From the NCBI RefSeq assembly GCF_004570605.1, contig NZ_SPPB01000006.1, positions 1 to 54,953 of the forward strand: a stretch of DNA of 54,953 nucleotides, given 5' to 3'. This DNA comes from Granulicatella sp. WM01. GTDB taxonomy: Bacteria; Bacillota; Bacilli; Lactobacillales; Aerococcaceae. Below, one piece after another: positions 7,307 to 16,406 of this stretch. The notes below the pieces were generated by a model. It saw only the letters and a list, made by a program, of their open reading frames with translations. It did not search any database and was not told the DNA's origin. Made by a program: the position numbers and the translations under genes. Each line of letters opens with the position of its first letter. Position 1 is the stretch's first letter.

Positions 7307-9929
7307 AACAGTAACCCCAATGATGAAACAGTACTTCTCAATTAAGGAAAACTATAAAGACTGTTTGTTATTTTATAGACTAGGTGATTTTTATGAATTA
7401 TTTTATGAAGATGCTAAAATCGCTTCAGAAGTTTTGGAAATTACACTAACTAGTCGGAATAAAAATTCAGCACATGCTGTACCAATGTGTGGAGTGCCAC
7501 ATCACTCCAGTTCAGAGTATATTAAGACGTTGGTTGATAAAGGCTACAAAATAGCGATTTGTGAACAATTAGAAGATGCAAAAATGACTAAAGGTATGGT
7601 TAAGCGAGATGTTGTGCAAGTAATTACACCTGGGACGGCATTAGAAGGTAAAAATCGTGATGATAGAGAAAATCACTATTTAGCAGTAGTTTACTATGAG
7701 AATGATTATATTTTAGCTTATGTAGATGTTATGACTGGTGAGATGAAAGTGACCACTATTTCTGATGAAGACACACTTATTACTGAATTGAGTAGTATAG
7801 ATGTACATGAACTTGTGTATCATACCCCTTTACCAGATTTGTTAGTAAAACGATTAAATCAGCAATTTTCTTATGTGTTTTCGCAACAGGGAAAATTTGA
7901 GGATACATCATCTTTAGCTAATTTGGTGAATAATGTTTGTGATGATTTACAATTAAAAGCTGTTCAACTACTGTTATCTTATATTTTAAGAACGCAAAAA
8001 CGAGAATTAATTCATCTACAAGCTGTACAAGTCTATGAAGTCAATCATTATTTGAAGCTAGACTATAATGCTAAGTACAATTTAGAATTGACCGAAGCAA
8101 CACGAACAAAAGCAAAAAAAGGTAGTTTATTGTGGCTATTAGATAAGACAAAGACTGCTATGGGAGGACGCTTATTACGTTCGTGGTTAGAAAAACCGTT
8201 GATTTCACCTAAAGCTATTGCCAAGCGACATCAAAAAGTTGAAAATTTTATGCATCATTATTTTGAGCGTTTGGATTTAGTACAAGGATTAAAATCTGTT
8301 TATGATTTGGAACGTTTGGTTGCTCGTGTGTCGTTTGGAAGTGCCAATGCACGAGATTTAATTCACTTGAAAGAATCATTGCTTCAAGTGCCATTGCTTA
8401 AAAACTTGCTAAGTATGATGAATGTGAATGGTGAATGGGACGATAATTTAGAAAATATGCCTGAATTAAATGAAATTGTTTATTTAATTCATCAATCCAT
8501 TGATGAAAATGCGCCTATTAACTTGAGCGAAGGGGGCATTATAAAAACTGGATACCACGATACATTAGATAAATATCGTCACGCTATGACGAATGGGAAA
8601 CAATGGATTGCAGAACTCCAACAAAAAGAGCGTGAAAAAACAGGAATTAAAACCTTGAAAATAGGTTATAATCGAGTATTTGGGTACTATATTGAGATTA
8701 CTAAAGGACAGCTTCATTTATTGGAAGAGGGGCAGTATGAACGTAAACAAACTTTGACGAATGCAGAACGTTTTATTACGCCAGAATTAAAAGAGCAAGA
8801 GCGATTGATTTTAGAAGCCGAAGAAAAATCAACACAACTTGAATACGAATTATTTGTGGCTGTTAGAGAAAATATAAAAACATATAGTCGTGAATTACAA
8901 AAATTGGCTAAACAAGTAGCAAGTTTAGATGTTTTACAATCATTTGCACAGGTCAGTGAAGACTATCATTATGTTAAACCTGAATTAAATGAACATAATA
9001 CAGATATTCAGATTGAATATGGGCGGCATCCAGTTGTAGAACATATTATTGGTAATGATAAGTATGTCGCTAATGATTTGCGTATGTTAGGAAATAATCG
9101 CTTAATTTTAATTACTGGACCAAATATGTCTGGAAAAAGCACCTATATGCGTCAAGTTGCTCTTAGTGTTATTATGTGTCAAATGGGATGTTTTGTACCT
9201 GCAAATAAAGCGAAATTACCTGTGTTTGATCGTATTTTTACACGAATTGGAGCAGCTGATGATTTGATTTCAGGACAAAGTACATTTATGGTAGAAATGT
9301 TGGAAACCAATCAAGCATTAAGACACGCTACAGATAAAAGTTTACTGTTATTTGATGAAATTGGACGTGGAACGGCAACGTATGACGGTATGGCTTTAGC
9401 TGAGGCAATTTTAAGATATGTTCATAAACACGTTAAAGCAAAAGCGTTGTTTTCAACACATTATCATGAATTGACACGCTTAGATGAAGAATTAAATGGT
9501 ATGAAAAACGTGCATGTTGGAGCTGTTGAACAAGAGGGGCAACTAATTTTCTTACATCAAATTCAAGAGGGGCCTGCCGATAAAAGTTATGGTTTGCATG
9601 TGGCACAATTAGCTGGATTGCCTAAAAGTTTAATTGATGAAGCCGGATATATTTTGAAAAATCTTGAAAGTGGAAAACATGTGACTAAAGAATTACATGC
9701 TAATGCTGAACAACTTAGTTTATTTGATGAAGAGATAGTGCCTACATCAAACCATGTGCCAAATAATCACATGCTAGCTAATCATTCAAAATTATCAGAA
9801 ACCTTGACACATGAAAGCATGCAATCTTATACAGAGTTGCTTACTCAAATAAAAGAGATTGATATTAATCATTTAACACCTTTTGAGGTAACACAAAAAT
9901 TATATGCGTTACAACAGCGCTACAAATAG
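7299..9929 (+). CDS. mutS: DNA mismatch repair ATPase MutS
   Basis: MutS binds mismatches and signals to MutL. The 876 residues show the mismatch-contacting GDFYELF motif in the N-terminal domain, Walker A GPNMSGKST, Walker B LLLFDEIGRGTATYDG and STHYHEL. A C-terminal QLSLF motif should bind the beta sliding clamp. The start was set at 7299 because AAAGGAG sits 6 bases before it; the in-frame ATG at 7281 has no such site. mutL is not adjacent; the operon ends at a bidirectional terminator. nrnA overlaps upstream, so the two are probably cotranslated. Confidence 0.97.
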   Translation: MSETVTPMMKQYFSIKENYKDCLLFYRLGDFYELFYEDAKIASEVLEITLTSRNKNSAHAVPMCGVPHHSSSEYIKTLVDKGYKIAICEQLEDAKMTKGMVKRDVVQVITPGTALEGKNRDDRENHYLAVVYYENDYILAYVDVMTGEMKVTTISDEDTLITELSSIDVHELVYHTPLPDLLVKRLNQQFSYVFSQQGKFEDTSSLANLVNNVCDDLQLKAVQLLLSYILRTQKRELIHLQAVQVYEVNHYLKLDYNAKYNLELTEATRTKAKKGSLLWLLDKTKTAMGGRLLRSWLEKPLISPKAIAKRHQKVENFMHHYFERLDLVQGLKSVYDLERLVARVSFGSANARDLIHLKESLLQVPLLKNLLSMMNVNGEWDDNLENMPELNEIVYLIHQSIDENAPINLSEGGIIKTGYHDTLDKYRHAMTNGKQWIAELQQKEREKTGIKTLKIGYNRVFGYYIEITKGQLHLLEEGQYERKQTLTNAERFITPELKEQERLILEAEEKSTQLEYELFVAVRENIKTYSRELQKLAKQVASLDVLQSFAQVSEDYHYVKPELNEHNTDIQIEYGRHPVVEHIIGNDKYVANDLRMLGNNRLILITGPNMSGKSTYMRQVALSVIMCQMGCFVPANKAKLPVFDRIFTRIGAADDLISGQSTFMVEMLETNQALRHATDKSLLLFDEIGRGTATYDGMALAEAILRYVHKHVKAKALFSTHYHELTRLDEELNGMKNVHVGAVEQEGQLIFLHQIQEGPADKSYGLHVAQLAGLPKSLIDEAGYILKNLESGKHVTKELHANAEQLSLFDEEIVPTSNHVPNNHMLANHSKLSETLTHESMQSYTELLTQIKEIDINHLTPFEVTQKLYALQQRYK

Positions 9930-10017
9930 CATAACATTTAGTGTATTAAAATTGATATGAGATAATGTGTTATGTTTAATATAGCATGTTGCTCTTTGGG
10001 GAGAAATGCTATTATCA

Positions 10018-10063
10018 TAAAAAATCGTGTTGGTGAATTTTTCATTCACCAACACGACTTTTT
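10018..10063. terminator. Bidirectional terminator between mutS and the manganese importer
   Basis: TCGTGTTGGTGAAT (10025-10038) and ATTCACCAACACGA (10044-10057) form a perfect 14-bp stem. An A run lies on the left and a T run on the right, so it can stop both convergent transcripts. The TCGTGTTGG core recurs in the terminator at 16365. Confidence 0.93.
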
Positions 10064-10080
10064 TGTATTTGGATAAATAG

Positions 10081-10941
10081 CTATTCACTAATGTGTTGTT
10101 TAGTAGAAAGAGCTAAGGTATGCACTTTTTTCAAAATAATGCTAATGATTAAGAATATTAGTGCCGTAAAACTATACATCCCTGATATTGTGACATCAAA
10201 TAGTGTAGCAAGCATAACACTTGTTGCACTCGTCAAAATTGACACACCAAAGCCATATAGAATTAATTGTTTATAAGATTTAGACCAAGCAAGTGAGATT
10301 AAACTTGGACTAATAAATAAACTAATAACCGTAATAGATCCTACTGTATCAAAAGCAATAACACTTGTTAGGGACACGAGTGTGGTTAAACATAATTGTA
10401 AAAATTTGATTGGTATACCAACTAATTTAGCATGGGTAGCATCAAATAAAAAGATGCGTAGACGTTGATACATAAAGTATATAAAACCGACATTAATCAA
10501 GCACATAATTACAACTTTGACAAGTGAATATGGAACATCTAATCCTAAAAATTGAACACGATTTAATGTTGCAAAAATAATTTCTCCCATGAGTACCATG
10601 TCAATATCCAAATGGACATTTCTAGCAAACATTGAAATTAAAATAACAGCAATAGAAAACAGTAATGGAAAAATCATTCCTGTAGCTGTATCGTGATTGA
10701 TTTTTGGAGATTTTAGTAATGTATTAATTAATGATACTGTAATGACACCAAAAATAGTGGCTCCTATAATTAACAATGGTGAGTCTAAACTGTTACTAAT
10801 AAAAAATCCTAAAACAATCCCTAGTAACACCGAATGAGCTAAAGCATCGGCAATCATAGACTGGTTTTTTATGACTAAAATACTCCCAATGCTACTACAT
10901 GCCATAGCTAGAAAAGATAAAATAAGAATTAATTCAAACAT
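10081..10941 (-). CDS. mntD: Manganese ABC importer, second permease
   Basis: This ABC-3 family permease (286 residues, about eight hydrophobic helices) is the last gene of the importer. The N-terminus (MACSSIGSILVIKNQSMIAD, residues 13-32) and the GxVGAxL/TVGSITVISLFISPSLI region near residue 200 match TroD/MntD-type subunits. It overlaps the upstream permease by one base (TAATG) and follows GGAGGG. Two permease genes indicate a heterodimeric channel as in mntABCD or troABCD. Metal identity is inferred from the binding protein and the adjacent MntR. Confidence 0.88.
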   Translation of the reverse strand: MFELILILSFLAMACSSIGSILVIKNQSMIADALAHSVLLGIVLGFFISNSLDSPLLIIGATIFGVITVSLINTLLKSPKINHDTATGMIFPLLFSIAVILISMFARNVHLDIDMVLMGEIIFATLNRVQFLGLDVPYSLVKVVIMCLINVGFIYFMYQRLRIFLFDATHAKLVGIPIKFLQLCLTTLVSLTSVIAFDTVGSITVISLFISPSLISLAWSKSYKQLILYGFGVSILTSATSVMLATLFDVTISGMYSFTALIFLIISIILKKVHTLALSTKQHISE

Positions 10942-11807
10942 TATGCTTTCCCTCCTTTTCCGCTACTTTGTTTAAGTTTAACAAGAAATGAAGTTATCGC
11001 AATTAAACTCATAACAACAATTATTGCTGGACCAGTAGACAAGTCTGATACGATAGAACTTGTATATGTTCCAACAAAAGCAGAGATGACACCGGTACAT
11101 ACTGAAATGATTAATGCTTTATGGTAATGTTTGCTCCATAAAATTCCTGTAATAGCTGGAGCGATTAAGAAACTACTTATCAAAATAGCTCCTACAACTT
11201 TCAAACCTATTGCAATTAGAGAAATCATCATAAATGTAGTTAAATGATTTAAAAATTTAATAGGCACTCCATTAATAAAAGCAAATGTACGATCAAATAT
11301 GAATAGTTTATAGCGTTGATAAAATACTAAAAATAAGATAATACATAAACTAGACACAGTAAGAATAAGTGTCACATCATCTGCTTGAATAAAAGCAGCT
11401 TGACCAAATAAGTATTTTTGTAGCCCGGCTTGAGTAGCTTTTGAAAAGGCTTCATGCCCTTGTATAAAGTTCTTAAGCACCATTCCTAACCCAAAGAAAG
11501 ATGAGGAAACAAGTGCTAGAGCATTCACGTAGGAGTGTTTACTGTGATTTTTTATAAAATGAACAGTGTAATAGGATACATAGCCAGAAAACATGGCACC
11601 TAGCATTAATAGCAATGGATTACGACTTTGAAAAATCATAAATGAAAAGATAACACCAGGATAAGAGGCATGTCCTAAAGTATCCCCGATTAAACTTTGC
11701 TTAGTCAAGACACTGAGTGTTCCAATCATGCTTGTAGCGATGGCAAGGACCGTTGTTCCAATCACTACTGTTAGAAAGGAATAATCAAATAAAATTGAGA
11801 CCATCAT
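10941..11807 (-). CDS. mntC: Manganese ABC importer, first permease
   Basis: This ABC-3 family permease has 288 residues and eight or nine membrane helices. The SLIGDTLGHASYPGVIFSFM segment is the conserved cytoplasmic coupling region of this family. The partner permease follows with a one-base overlap, and the ATPase stop overlaps its own start in the same way, so translation is tightly coupled. A GGAGCA ribosome binding site precedes it. A second ATG one codon downstream (11804) is equally possible. Confidence 0.88.
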   Translation of the reverse strand: MMVSILFDYSFLTVVIGTTVLAIATSMIGTLSVLTKQSLIGDTLGHASYPGVIFSFMIFQSRNPLLLMLGAMFSGYVSYYTVHFIKNHSKHSYVNALALVSSSFFGLGMVLKNFIQGHEAFSKATQAGLQKYLFGQAAFIQADDVTLILTVSSLCIILFLVFYQRYKLFIFDRTFAFINGVPIKFLNHLTTFMMISLIAIGLKVVGAILISSFLIAPAITGILWSKHYHKALIISVCTGVISAFVGTYTSSIVSDLSTGPAIIVVMSLIAITSFLVKLKQSSGKGGKA

Positions 11808-12568
11808 TAGTTTGCTCCTTTACCTGAAGAAATATCCATAAAAGAAGTGCCTGATTGTTGGTATGCTTGTTGATAAACCTCTTGTGTAAAGGCAACATCT
11901 CTTGGTCCTTGTGCAATAGCTGTTTGATTGAGCCAAACAACATAATCGAAATATTTTGTGACAGTATGTAAATCATGATGAATAACAAGAGATGTTTTTC
12001 CTTGTTCTTGAAACTCTTTTAATGTATCCATAATAATTTGTTCAGTTCTAATATCCACACTAGCAAGTGGTTCGTCCATAATATATAACTCAGCATTTTG
12101 TGCAATAGCTCGTGCAATAAATACACGTTGTTTTTGTCCACCAGACAATTCTGTAATGTGACGATTTTTTAAATCTGCTAGTCCCATTTTTTCTAATGCA
12201 GCTAAGGCAAACTGTTTATCTTCTTTACTTGGTCGCCTTAAGAGTCCCTTTGTATATGTAAAACGTCCCATTAAAACAATATCGAAAATAGTGGTTGGAA
12301 ATTGTGTATTGACTTGTGATGCTTGTGGAACGTATGCAATTTTTTGTTGCACATCAGGGTGATTGGGTGTGTACTCATTAAAGAGTGTGATTTGTCCTTC
12401 AGCAATTCTTTCAATACCTAATATTGCTTTAATTAAAGTAGATTTTCCAGCTCCGTTTGGGCCTAAAACAGCAGTTCTACTGCCTAATGGGATACTAACA
12501 TTAGTATGTTGTAGAGCATGAACAGCTCCATAAGTGACCATAAGGTCTTTAACTTCAATAATATTCAT
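11807..12568 (-). CDS. mntB: Manganese ABC importer, ATP-binding protein
   Basis: This 253-residue ATPase carries Walker A GPNGAGKST (about 37-45), Q-loop YVPQASQ, signature LSGGQKQRV, Walker B LYIMDEPLASVD and switch His in HHDLH. It matches MntB/TroB/ZnuC-type subunits of metal importers. The ATG follows AAAGGGAGA. It is the second gene of the operon but is separated from the binding-protein gene by 263 bases holding two strong hairpins, which probably set a lower expression level than for the binding protein. Confidence 0.92.
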   Translation of the reverse strand: MNIIEVKDLMVTYGAVHALQHTNVSIPLGSRTAVLGPNGAGKSTLIKAILGIERIAEGQITLFNEYTPNHPDVQQKIAYVPQASQVNTQFPTTIFDIVLMGRFTYTKGLLRRPSKEDKQFALAALEKMGLADLKNRHITELSGGQKQRVFIARAIAQNAELYIMDEPLASVDIRTEQIIMDTLKEFQEQGKTSLVIHHDLHTVTKYFDYVVWLNQTAIAQGPRDVAFTQEVYQQAYQQSGTSFMDISSGKGAN

Positions 12569-12711
12569 ATATTATCTCCCTTTCAAGTAATGATATTTAG
12601 TTGGTGCATAGTGTGTCACAAAAATTATCCAAAAATAGTAATGATTGTAGACAATATAATATTGTTTAGTTTTAGAATTAGGATGGAACTTTGAATAATG
12701 TGTGACATTTT

Positions 12712-12799
12712 CAAACAAGTTACACTATCAAAAATTACATTTTTGATAGTGTAACAGTTTGTTGCACATATTTCATCTCATGAACACCGTTGTTCATGA
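12712..12799 (-). other. Two tandem hairpins between the binding protein and ATPase genes
   Basis: The first hairpin in transcript order is TCATGAACA / TGTTCATGA (12778-12786 and 12791-12799), perfect over 9 bp with a 4-base loop. The second pairs TTTTTGATAGTGTAAC (12740-12755) with its complement (12719-12734), 16 bp perfect, and is extended by GTTTG/CAAAC arms (12757-12761, 12712-12716). Neither ends in a strong T run on the - strand. They probably stabilise the 3' end of the binding-protein message or act as a leaky terminator. Confidence 0.7.
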
Positions 12800-12831
12800 C
12801 AATAGTATATCCCAAAATACAGTTTATATTA

Positions 12832-13755
12832 TTATTTTAAATACTTAACAATTAATGATACATTATGTTTATACATATCAATGTAAGTATCTCCGTCTTC
12901 GCCAGCAGGGGCTAATGAGTCAGAAAATAATTCTTTTCCTTCCCCAGTAACAACCGTTACTTGTCCACCTTTAGCTTCTACGGCCTCTTTTAGTTTTTGC
13001 ATACGCTCTGGATTAGTTGTTGATTCAGAGAAAATAGCTTTGATTTTTTTATCCACAATTAAGTTAGCTGTTTCAATCATTGCGGCATTTGCAACTTCTG
13101 ATGCTGTACTAATTCCTTGAGGAGCATGAACTGTTAAATTGTATGATTTAGCAAAATAGTTGAATGCATCGTGAGGTGTGACTAAATACCGACTACCTTC
13201 AGGAATTTGAGAAAGTTGTTCTTTATTCCATGCATCTAATTCATCTAGTTGAGCTAAATATTTTTTTGTGTTTTGCTGAATAGTTTCTTTATGTTCAGGT
13301 AGCAATTTTTGCAATTCCTCTGACATTGTACTTGTTGCAAGTTTATATAGCTTAATATTGAACCAAAAATGTGGGTCAACAACTTCTTCCTCATCTTGCA
13401 TAAATGTACCTAAATCATCTTTAGAAAAATCTTTTGTGACAGCAACGCCAGTTTTTTCTAATACTTCAACCATTTTTCCTTCGAAATGTAAGCCATGGTA
13501 AAATACAAAGTCTGCTTTTTTCAGTTTATCTAAATCACTTGCTTTAGCTGTATATAAATGCGGATCTTCTCCGGCTGGAATGATTAATTCAGTGTCAATT
13601 AAATCTCCTGCTAATTGTTTTGCCATGTCTTTTAAAAATGACGTTGTTACTGTAACAGTTTTTTTGGACGATGTTTGTCCTGTGGGTGTAGCATTGTTTT
13701 GGCAACCTGCCAATAGAAAGAATAAAATCGTGAAAAGCGATAAAATCTTCTTCAT
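12832..13755 (-). CDS. mntA: Manganese-binding lipoprotein of the ABC importer
   Basis: This extracellular solute-binding lipoprotein of the ZnuA/PsaA family has 307 residues. The signal peptide MKKILSLFTILFFLLAGC ends in a LLAGC lipobox with the lipidated cysteine at residue 18. The likely metal ligands are His in GEDPHLY, His in DPHFWFN, Glu in FSESTTNPE and Asp in DTYIDMY. A His/His/Glu/Asp set is the manganese-type pattern of PsaA/MntC. It lacks the long His-rich loop common in zinc-specific members. The start follows AAAGGAG. It is the first gene of the operon, under the promoter and palindrome at 13784-13832. Confidence 0.92.
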   Translation of the reverse strand: MKKILSLFTILFFLLAGCQNNATPTGQTSSKKTVTVTTSFLKDMAKQLAGDLIDTELIIPAGEDPHLYTAKASDLDKLKKADFVFYHGLHFEGKMVEVLEKTGVAVTKDFSKDDLGTFMQDEEEVVDPHFWFNIKLYKLATSTMSEELQKLLPEHKETIQQNTKKYLAQLDELDAWNKEQLSQIPEGSRYLVTPHDAFNYFAKSYNLTVHAPQGISTASEVANAAMIETANLIVDKKIKAIFSESTTNPERMQKLKEAVEAKGGQVTVVTGEGKELFSDSLAPAGEDGDTYIDMYKHNVSLIVKYLK

Positions 13756-13783
13756 ATAAATCTCCTTTAAACTAAAAATTAAT

Positions 13784-13832
13784 GTAAGTTAACTTACTAG
13801 CTAATGATAATTAATTTAATAAAAATAGTCAA
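13784..13832 (-). promoter_or_regulatory. Promoter and MntR-type operator of the manganese importer
   Basis: On the - strand TTGACT (13832-13827) and TATCAT (13809-13804) are separated by exactly 17 bases. A perfect 14-base palindrome, GTAAGTTAACTTAC (13784-13797), begins 6 bases after the -10, over the expected start site. The position suits repression by the divergent DtxR-family regulator when manganese is plentiful. The AGTTAACTT core is similar to known SloR/ScaR/MntR sites. Operator identity is inferred. Confidence 0.75.
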
Positions 13833-13926
13833 GTATAAAACAAAAAAATAGTTTAAAATTTTAATTGACGAAAGACCCGAAGTGAACTAAAATAAAGGTA
13901 CAATACTATATAATAGGAGGGATAAT

Positions 13927-14568
13927 ATGTCTCCGAGTAAAGAGGATTATTTAAAATGCATTTACGAGCTAGGAAAGCAGCAAGCTAAAGTGAGCAATAA
14001 GCTGATTGCACATGATATGGATGTATCTGCCCCAGCAACAACTGGAATGATAAAAAAGTTATTGGCAGAACGTTTGATTGAAAAAAATGTGCAAAAAGGA
14101 TATGTTGTGACTGCATTAGGTTTGCAAAAAGTATCTCAGGTTATTCGAAAGCACCGTTTGATTGAAGTGTTTCTGATTCAACAATTAGGCTACTCATTAA
14201 CAGAGGTTCATAATGAGGCAGAAATATTAGAGCATAGTGTGTCTAATCATTTCATTAACCAATTAGATAAATTATTAGGGTATCCTAAAACATGTCCTCA
14301 CGGTGGAAAAATTCCTAGAGAAGATGAAGTACTGAAAGAAGATCATCTTCCACTAAATAAAGTTGAACCAGGTTATTATTATATTAGACGCTTACATTAT
14401 AGCCAAGAATTAGTAGAATTTTTAGATGCATACAATATTACTACCGGAAGCAAAATTGAAGTGATTGAGCATAATGATTTTGCAAAAATGACAACGCTTA
14501 TATTTGAAGATAAACGCTACGATTTTAGTGATGTAGTATGTTCAAAAATTTTTGTAGAAACTATATAG
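13927..14568 (+). CDS. mntR: MntR/ScaR-type manganese-responsive repressor (DtxR family)
   Basis: This 213-residue DtxR-family repressor has a winged helix (residues 1-70), a dimerisation domain (about 71-140) and a C-terminal SH3-like domain as in ScaR/SloR. Predicted metal ligands Asp7, His76, Glu99, Glu102 and His103 line up with those of manganese sensors; Glu102 replaces the Cys found in iron-responsive DtxR. TAGGAGGG precedes the ATG. It is divergent from the mnt importer, whose promoter carries a palindrome, so it likely represses that operon when loaded with Mn. A phosphoglucomutase gene follows 18 bases later. Confidence 0.93.
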   Translation: MSPSKEDYLKCIYELGKQQAKVSNKLIAHDMDVSAPATTGMIKKLLAERLIEKNVQKGYVVTALGLQKVSQVIRKHRLIEVFLIQQLGYSLTEVHNEAEILEHSVSNHFINQLDKLLGYPKTCPHGGKIPREDEVLKEDHLPLNKVEPGYYYIRRLHYSQELVEFLDAYNITTGSKIEVIEHNDFAKMTTLIFEDKRYDFSDVVCSKIFVETI

Positions 14569-14586
14569 ACGACAGGAGAGAATATT

Positions 14587-16308
14587 ATGAATTGGGAAAA
14601 TGTGTATCACGAATGGAAAAACTTTGAGAATTTAGATAAAACTGTTAAAGAAAGTTTAGATAACTATACTCATAAACAAATTGAAGATGCTTTTTATGAA
14701 CCATTAAGTTTTGGAACTGCTGGAATGAGAGGACAATTAGGGGCAGGCATTAATCGTATGAATATTTATACAGTAAGACAAGCAACTAAAGGATTAGCCT
14801 TGTTTATGGAAAGTGTAGGTGAGGAGGCTAAACAAAAAGGTGTGGCAATTGCTTATGATTCAAGACATCAATCTGCTGAATTTGCACTTGAAGCTGCTAA
14901 AGTTTTAGGTGTACATGGCATCCCAAGTTACCTATGCCAAGAATTACGTCCAACCCCAGAATTATCGTTTGCTGTTCGTCATTTTCAAACATTTGCGGGT
15001 ATTATGATTACAGCTAGTCACAATCCTGCTGAGTATAATGGATATAAAGTTTACGGAAGTGATGGTGGGCAGATGCCACCTCAAGATGCGGATGCTTTAA
15101 CGACATTTATTCGTTCAATAGATAGTCCATTGACAATTGATGTATTAACTCAAACAGAATTAGAGGAGAAAGGTTTACTGCATTTACAAGGTGAGCAGCT
15201 AGATAAGGCATATTTGGATCTTGTCAAAACAGTTACTGTAAACCCTGCCTTAGTAAAAGAAATGGCAAAAGAAATGACATTAGTATTCACGCCGTTGCAT
15301 GGAGCAGGCAAAGAGTTGGGAGAGAAAGCGTTAAAACAAGCTGGATTTGAGTCTGTTTATTTAGTTAAAGAGCAAGCTATACCTGATGGGAACTTCTCAA
15401 CAGTTGCTCTTCCAAATCCAGAAGATCCAAAGGCGTTTGAATATGCGATTGCTCTTGGTAAAGAAACATCGGCAGATGTGTTGATTGCTACAGACCCAGA
15501 TGCTGATCGTCTAGGTGCTGCAGTAAAAATGTCAAATGGAGAATATCGAGTGATTACAGGGAATCAAATTGCTTCTTTGATGTTAGATTATTTGCTAAAT
15601 GCACACATACAAGCAGGAACATTGCCTAAAAATGGTGCCGTTGCTAAATCTATTGTATCTAGTGAGTTGCCAAGTAAAATTGCTGCACATTATCAAGTTG
15701 AAATGGTTAATGTGTTGACTGGATTTAAGTTTATTGCGGATAAAATTAAACAATATGAATCAGATTTATCTAAGACATTTTTATTTGGTTTTGAGGAAAG
15801 TTATGGTTATTTAGTTAAACCATTTGTTAGAGATAAAGATGCTATTCAAGCCTTAGTATTATTAGCTGAAGTGGCTGCTTATTATAAGAAAAAAGGACAG
15901 ACTCTTTATGATGGGTTACAAGCAATTTATGAAAAATATGGTTATTTCTTAGAGGAAACAATTTCAGTTACACTATCTGGAATTGAAGGAGTAGCAAAAA
16001 TTCAGTCTTTAATGGCTAAGTTTAGAAAAGAGCAATTAAAAACATTTGGACAGATTGATGTGTCTATGACACAAGATTTCAAAAACTCTAAATCTATTCA
16101 TCAAAATGGGCAAGAAACATCCTTAGATATGCCAAGTGCAGATGTATTGAAATACATATTACAAGATGGCAGTTGGGTGGCTATTCGTCCAAGTGGAACA
16201 GAGCCAAAAATTAAATTCTATATTGGAGTGTGTGCAACTACTCAAGAAGAAGCACAGGAAAAATTACGTGCAATTCAAGTTAGTATTGATGAATTACTTG
16301 AGGCGTAG
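14587..16308 (+). CDS. pgcA: Phosphoglucomutase / phosphomannomutase
   Basis: This alpha-D-phosphohexomutase interconverts glucose-6-phosphate and glucose-1-phosphate for cell-envelope sugar nucleotides. The 573 residues show the active-site serine loop TASHNPAEYNG, metal loop ATDPDADRLG, sugar-binding loop GFEESYGYL and phosphate-binding loop RPSGTEPKIKFY, in the expected order. The length is that of the Firmicute PgcA/YhxB type. AGGAGAG precedes the ATG. It lies 18 bases after mntR and is closed by a terminator, so it may be transcribed from the mntR promoter. Confidence 0.95.
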   Translation: MNWENVYHEWKNFENLDKTVKESLDNYTHKQIEDAFYEPLSFGTAGMRGQLGAGINRMNIYTVRQATKGLALFMESVGEEAKQKGVAIAYDSRHQSAEFALEAAKVLGVHGIPSYLCQELRPTPELSFAVRHFQTFAGIMITASHNPAEYNGYKVYGSDGGQMPPQDADALTTFIRSIDSPLTIDVLTQTELEEKGLLHLQGEQLDKAYLDLVKTVTVNPALVKEMAKEMTLVFTPLHGAGKELGEKALKQAGFESVYLVKEQAIPDGNFSTVALPNPEDPKAFEYAIALGKETSADVLIATDPDADRLGAAVKMSNGEYRVITGNQIASLMLDYLLNAHIQAGTLPKNGAVAKSIVSSELPSKIAAHYQVEMVNVLTGFKFIADKIKQYESDLSKTFLFGFEESYGYLVKPFVRDKDAIQALVLLAEVAAYYKKKGQTLYDGLQAIYEKYGYFLEETISVTLSGIEGVAKIQSLMAKFRKEQLKTFGQIDVSMTQDFKNSKSIHQNGQETSLDMPSADVLKYILQDGSWVAIRPSGTEPKIKFYIGVCATTQEEAQEKLRAIQVSIDELLEA

Positions 16309-16364
16309 GTCTTTGACACATTAAGTTGATGAAAAAGATTTGTTTCACTTAGTGATATGAAAAT

Positions 16365-16406
16365 AATCGTGTTGGCGAACTCTTTTTGTTTGCCAACACG
16401 ATTTTA
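16365..16406 (+). terminator. Terminator of the phosphoglucomutase gene
   Basis: AATCGTGTTGGCGAA (16365-16379) pairs with TTTGCCAACACGATT (16389-16403), a 15-bp stem with one G-T pair, followed by TTATT. The stem core repeats that at 10025-10057. Confidence 0.9.

Noticed and set aside
13800-13926. yybP-ykoY manganese riboswitch near the mnt genes
   Set aside because: The divergent region is only 171 bases, filled by two start regions and a palindrome; no three-way-junction motif is seen.
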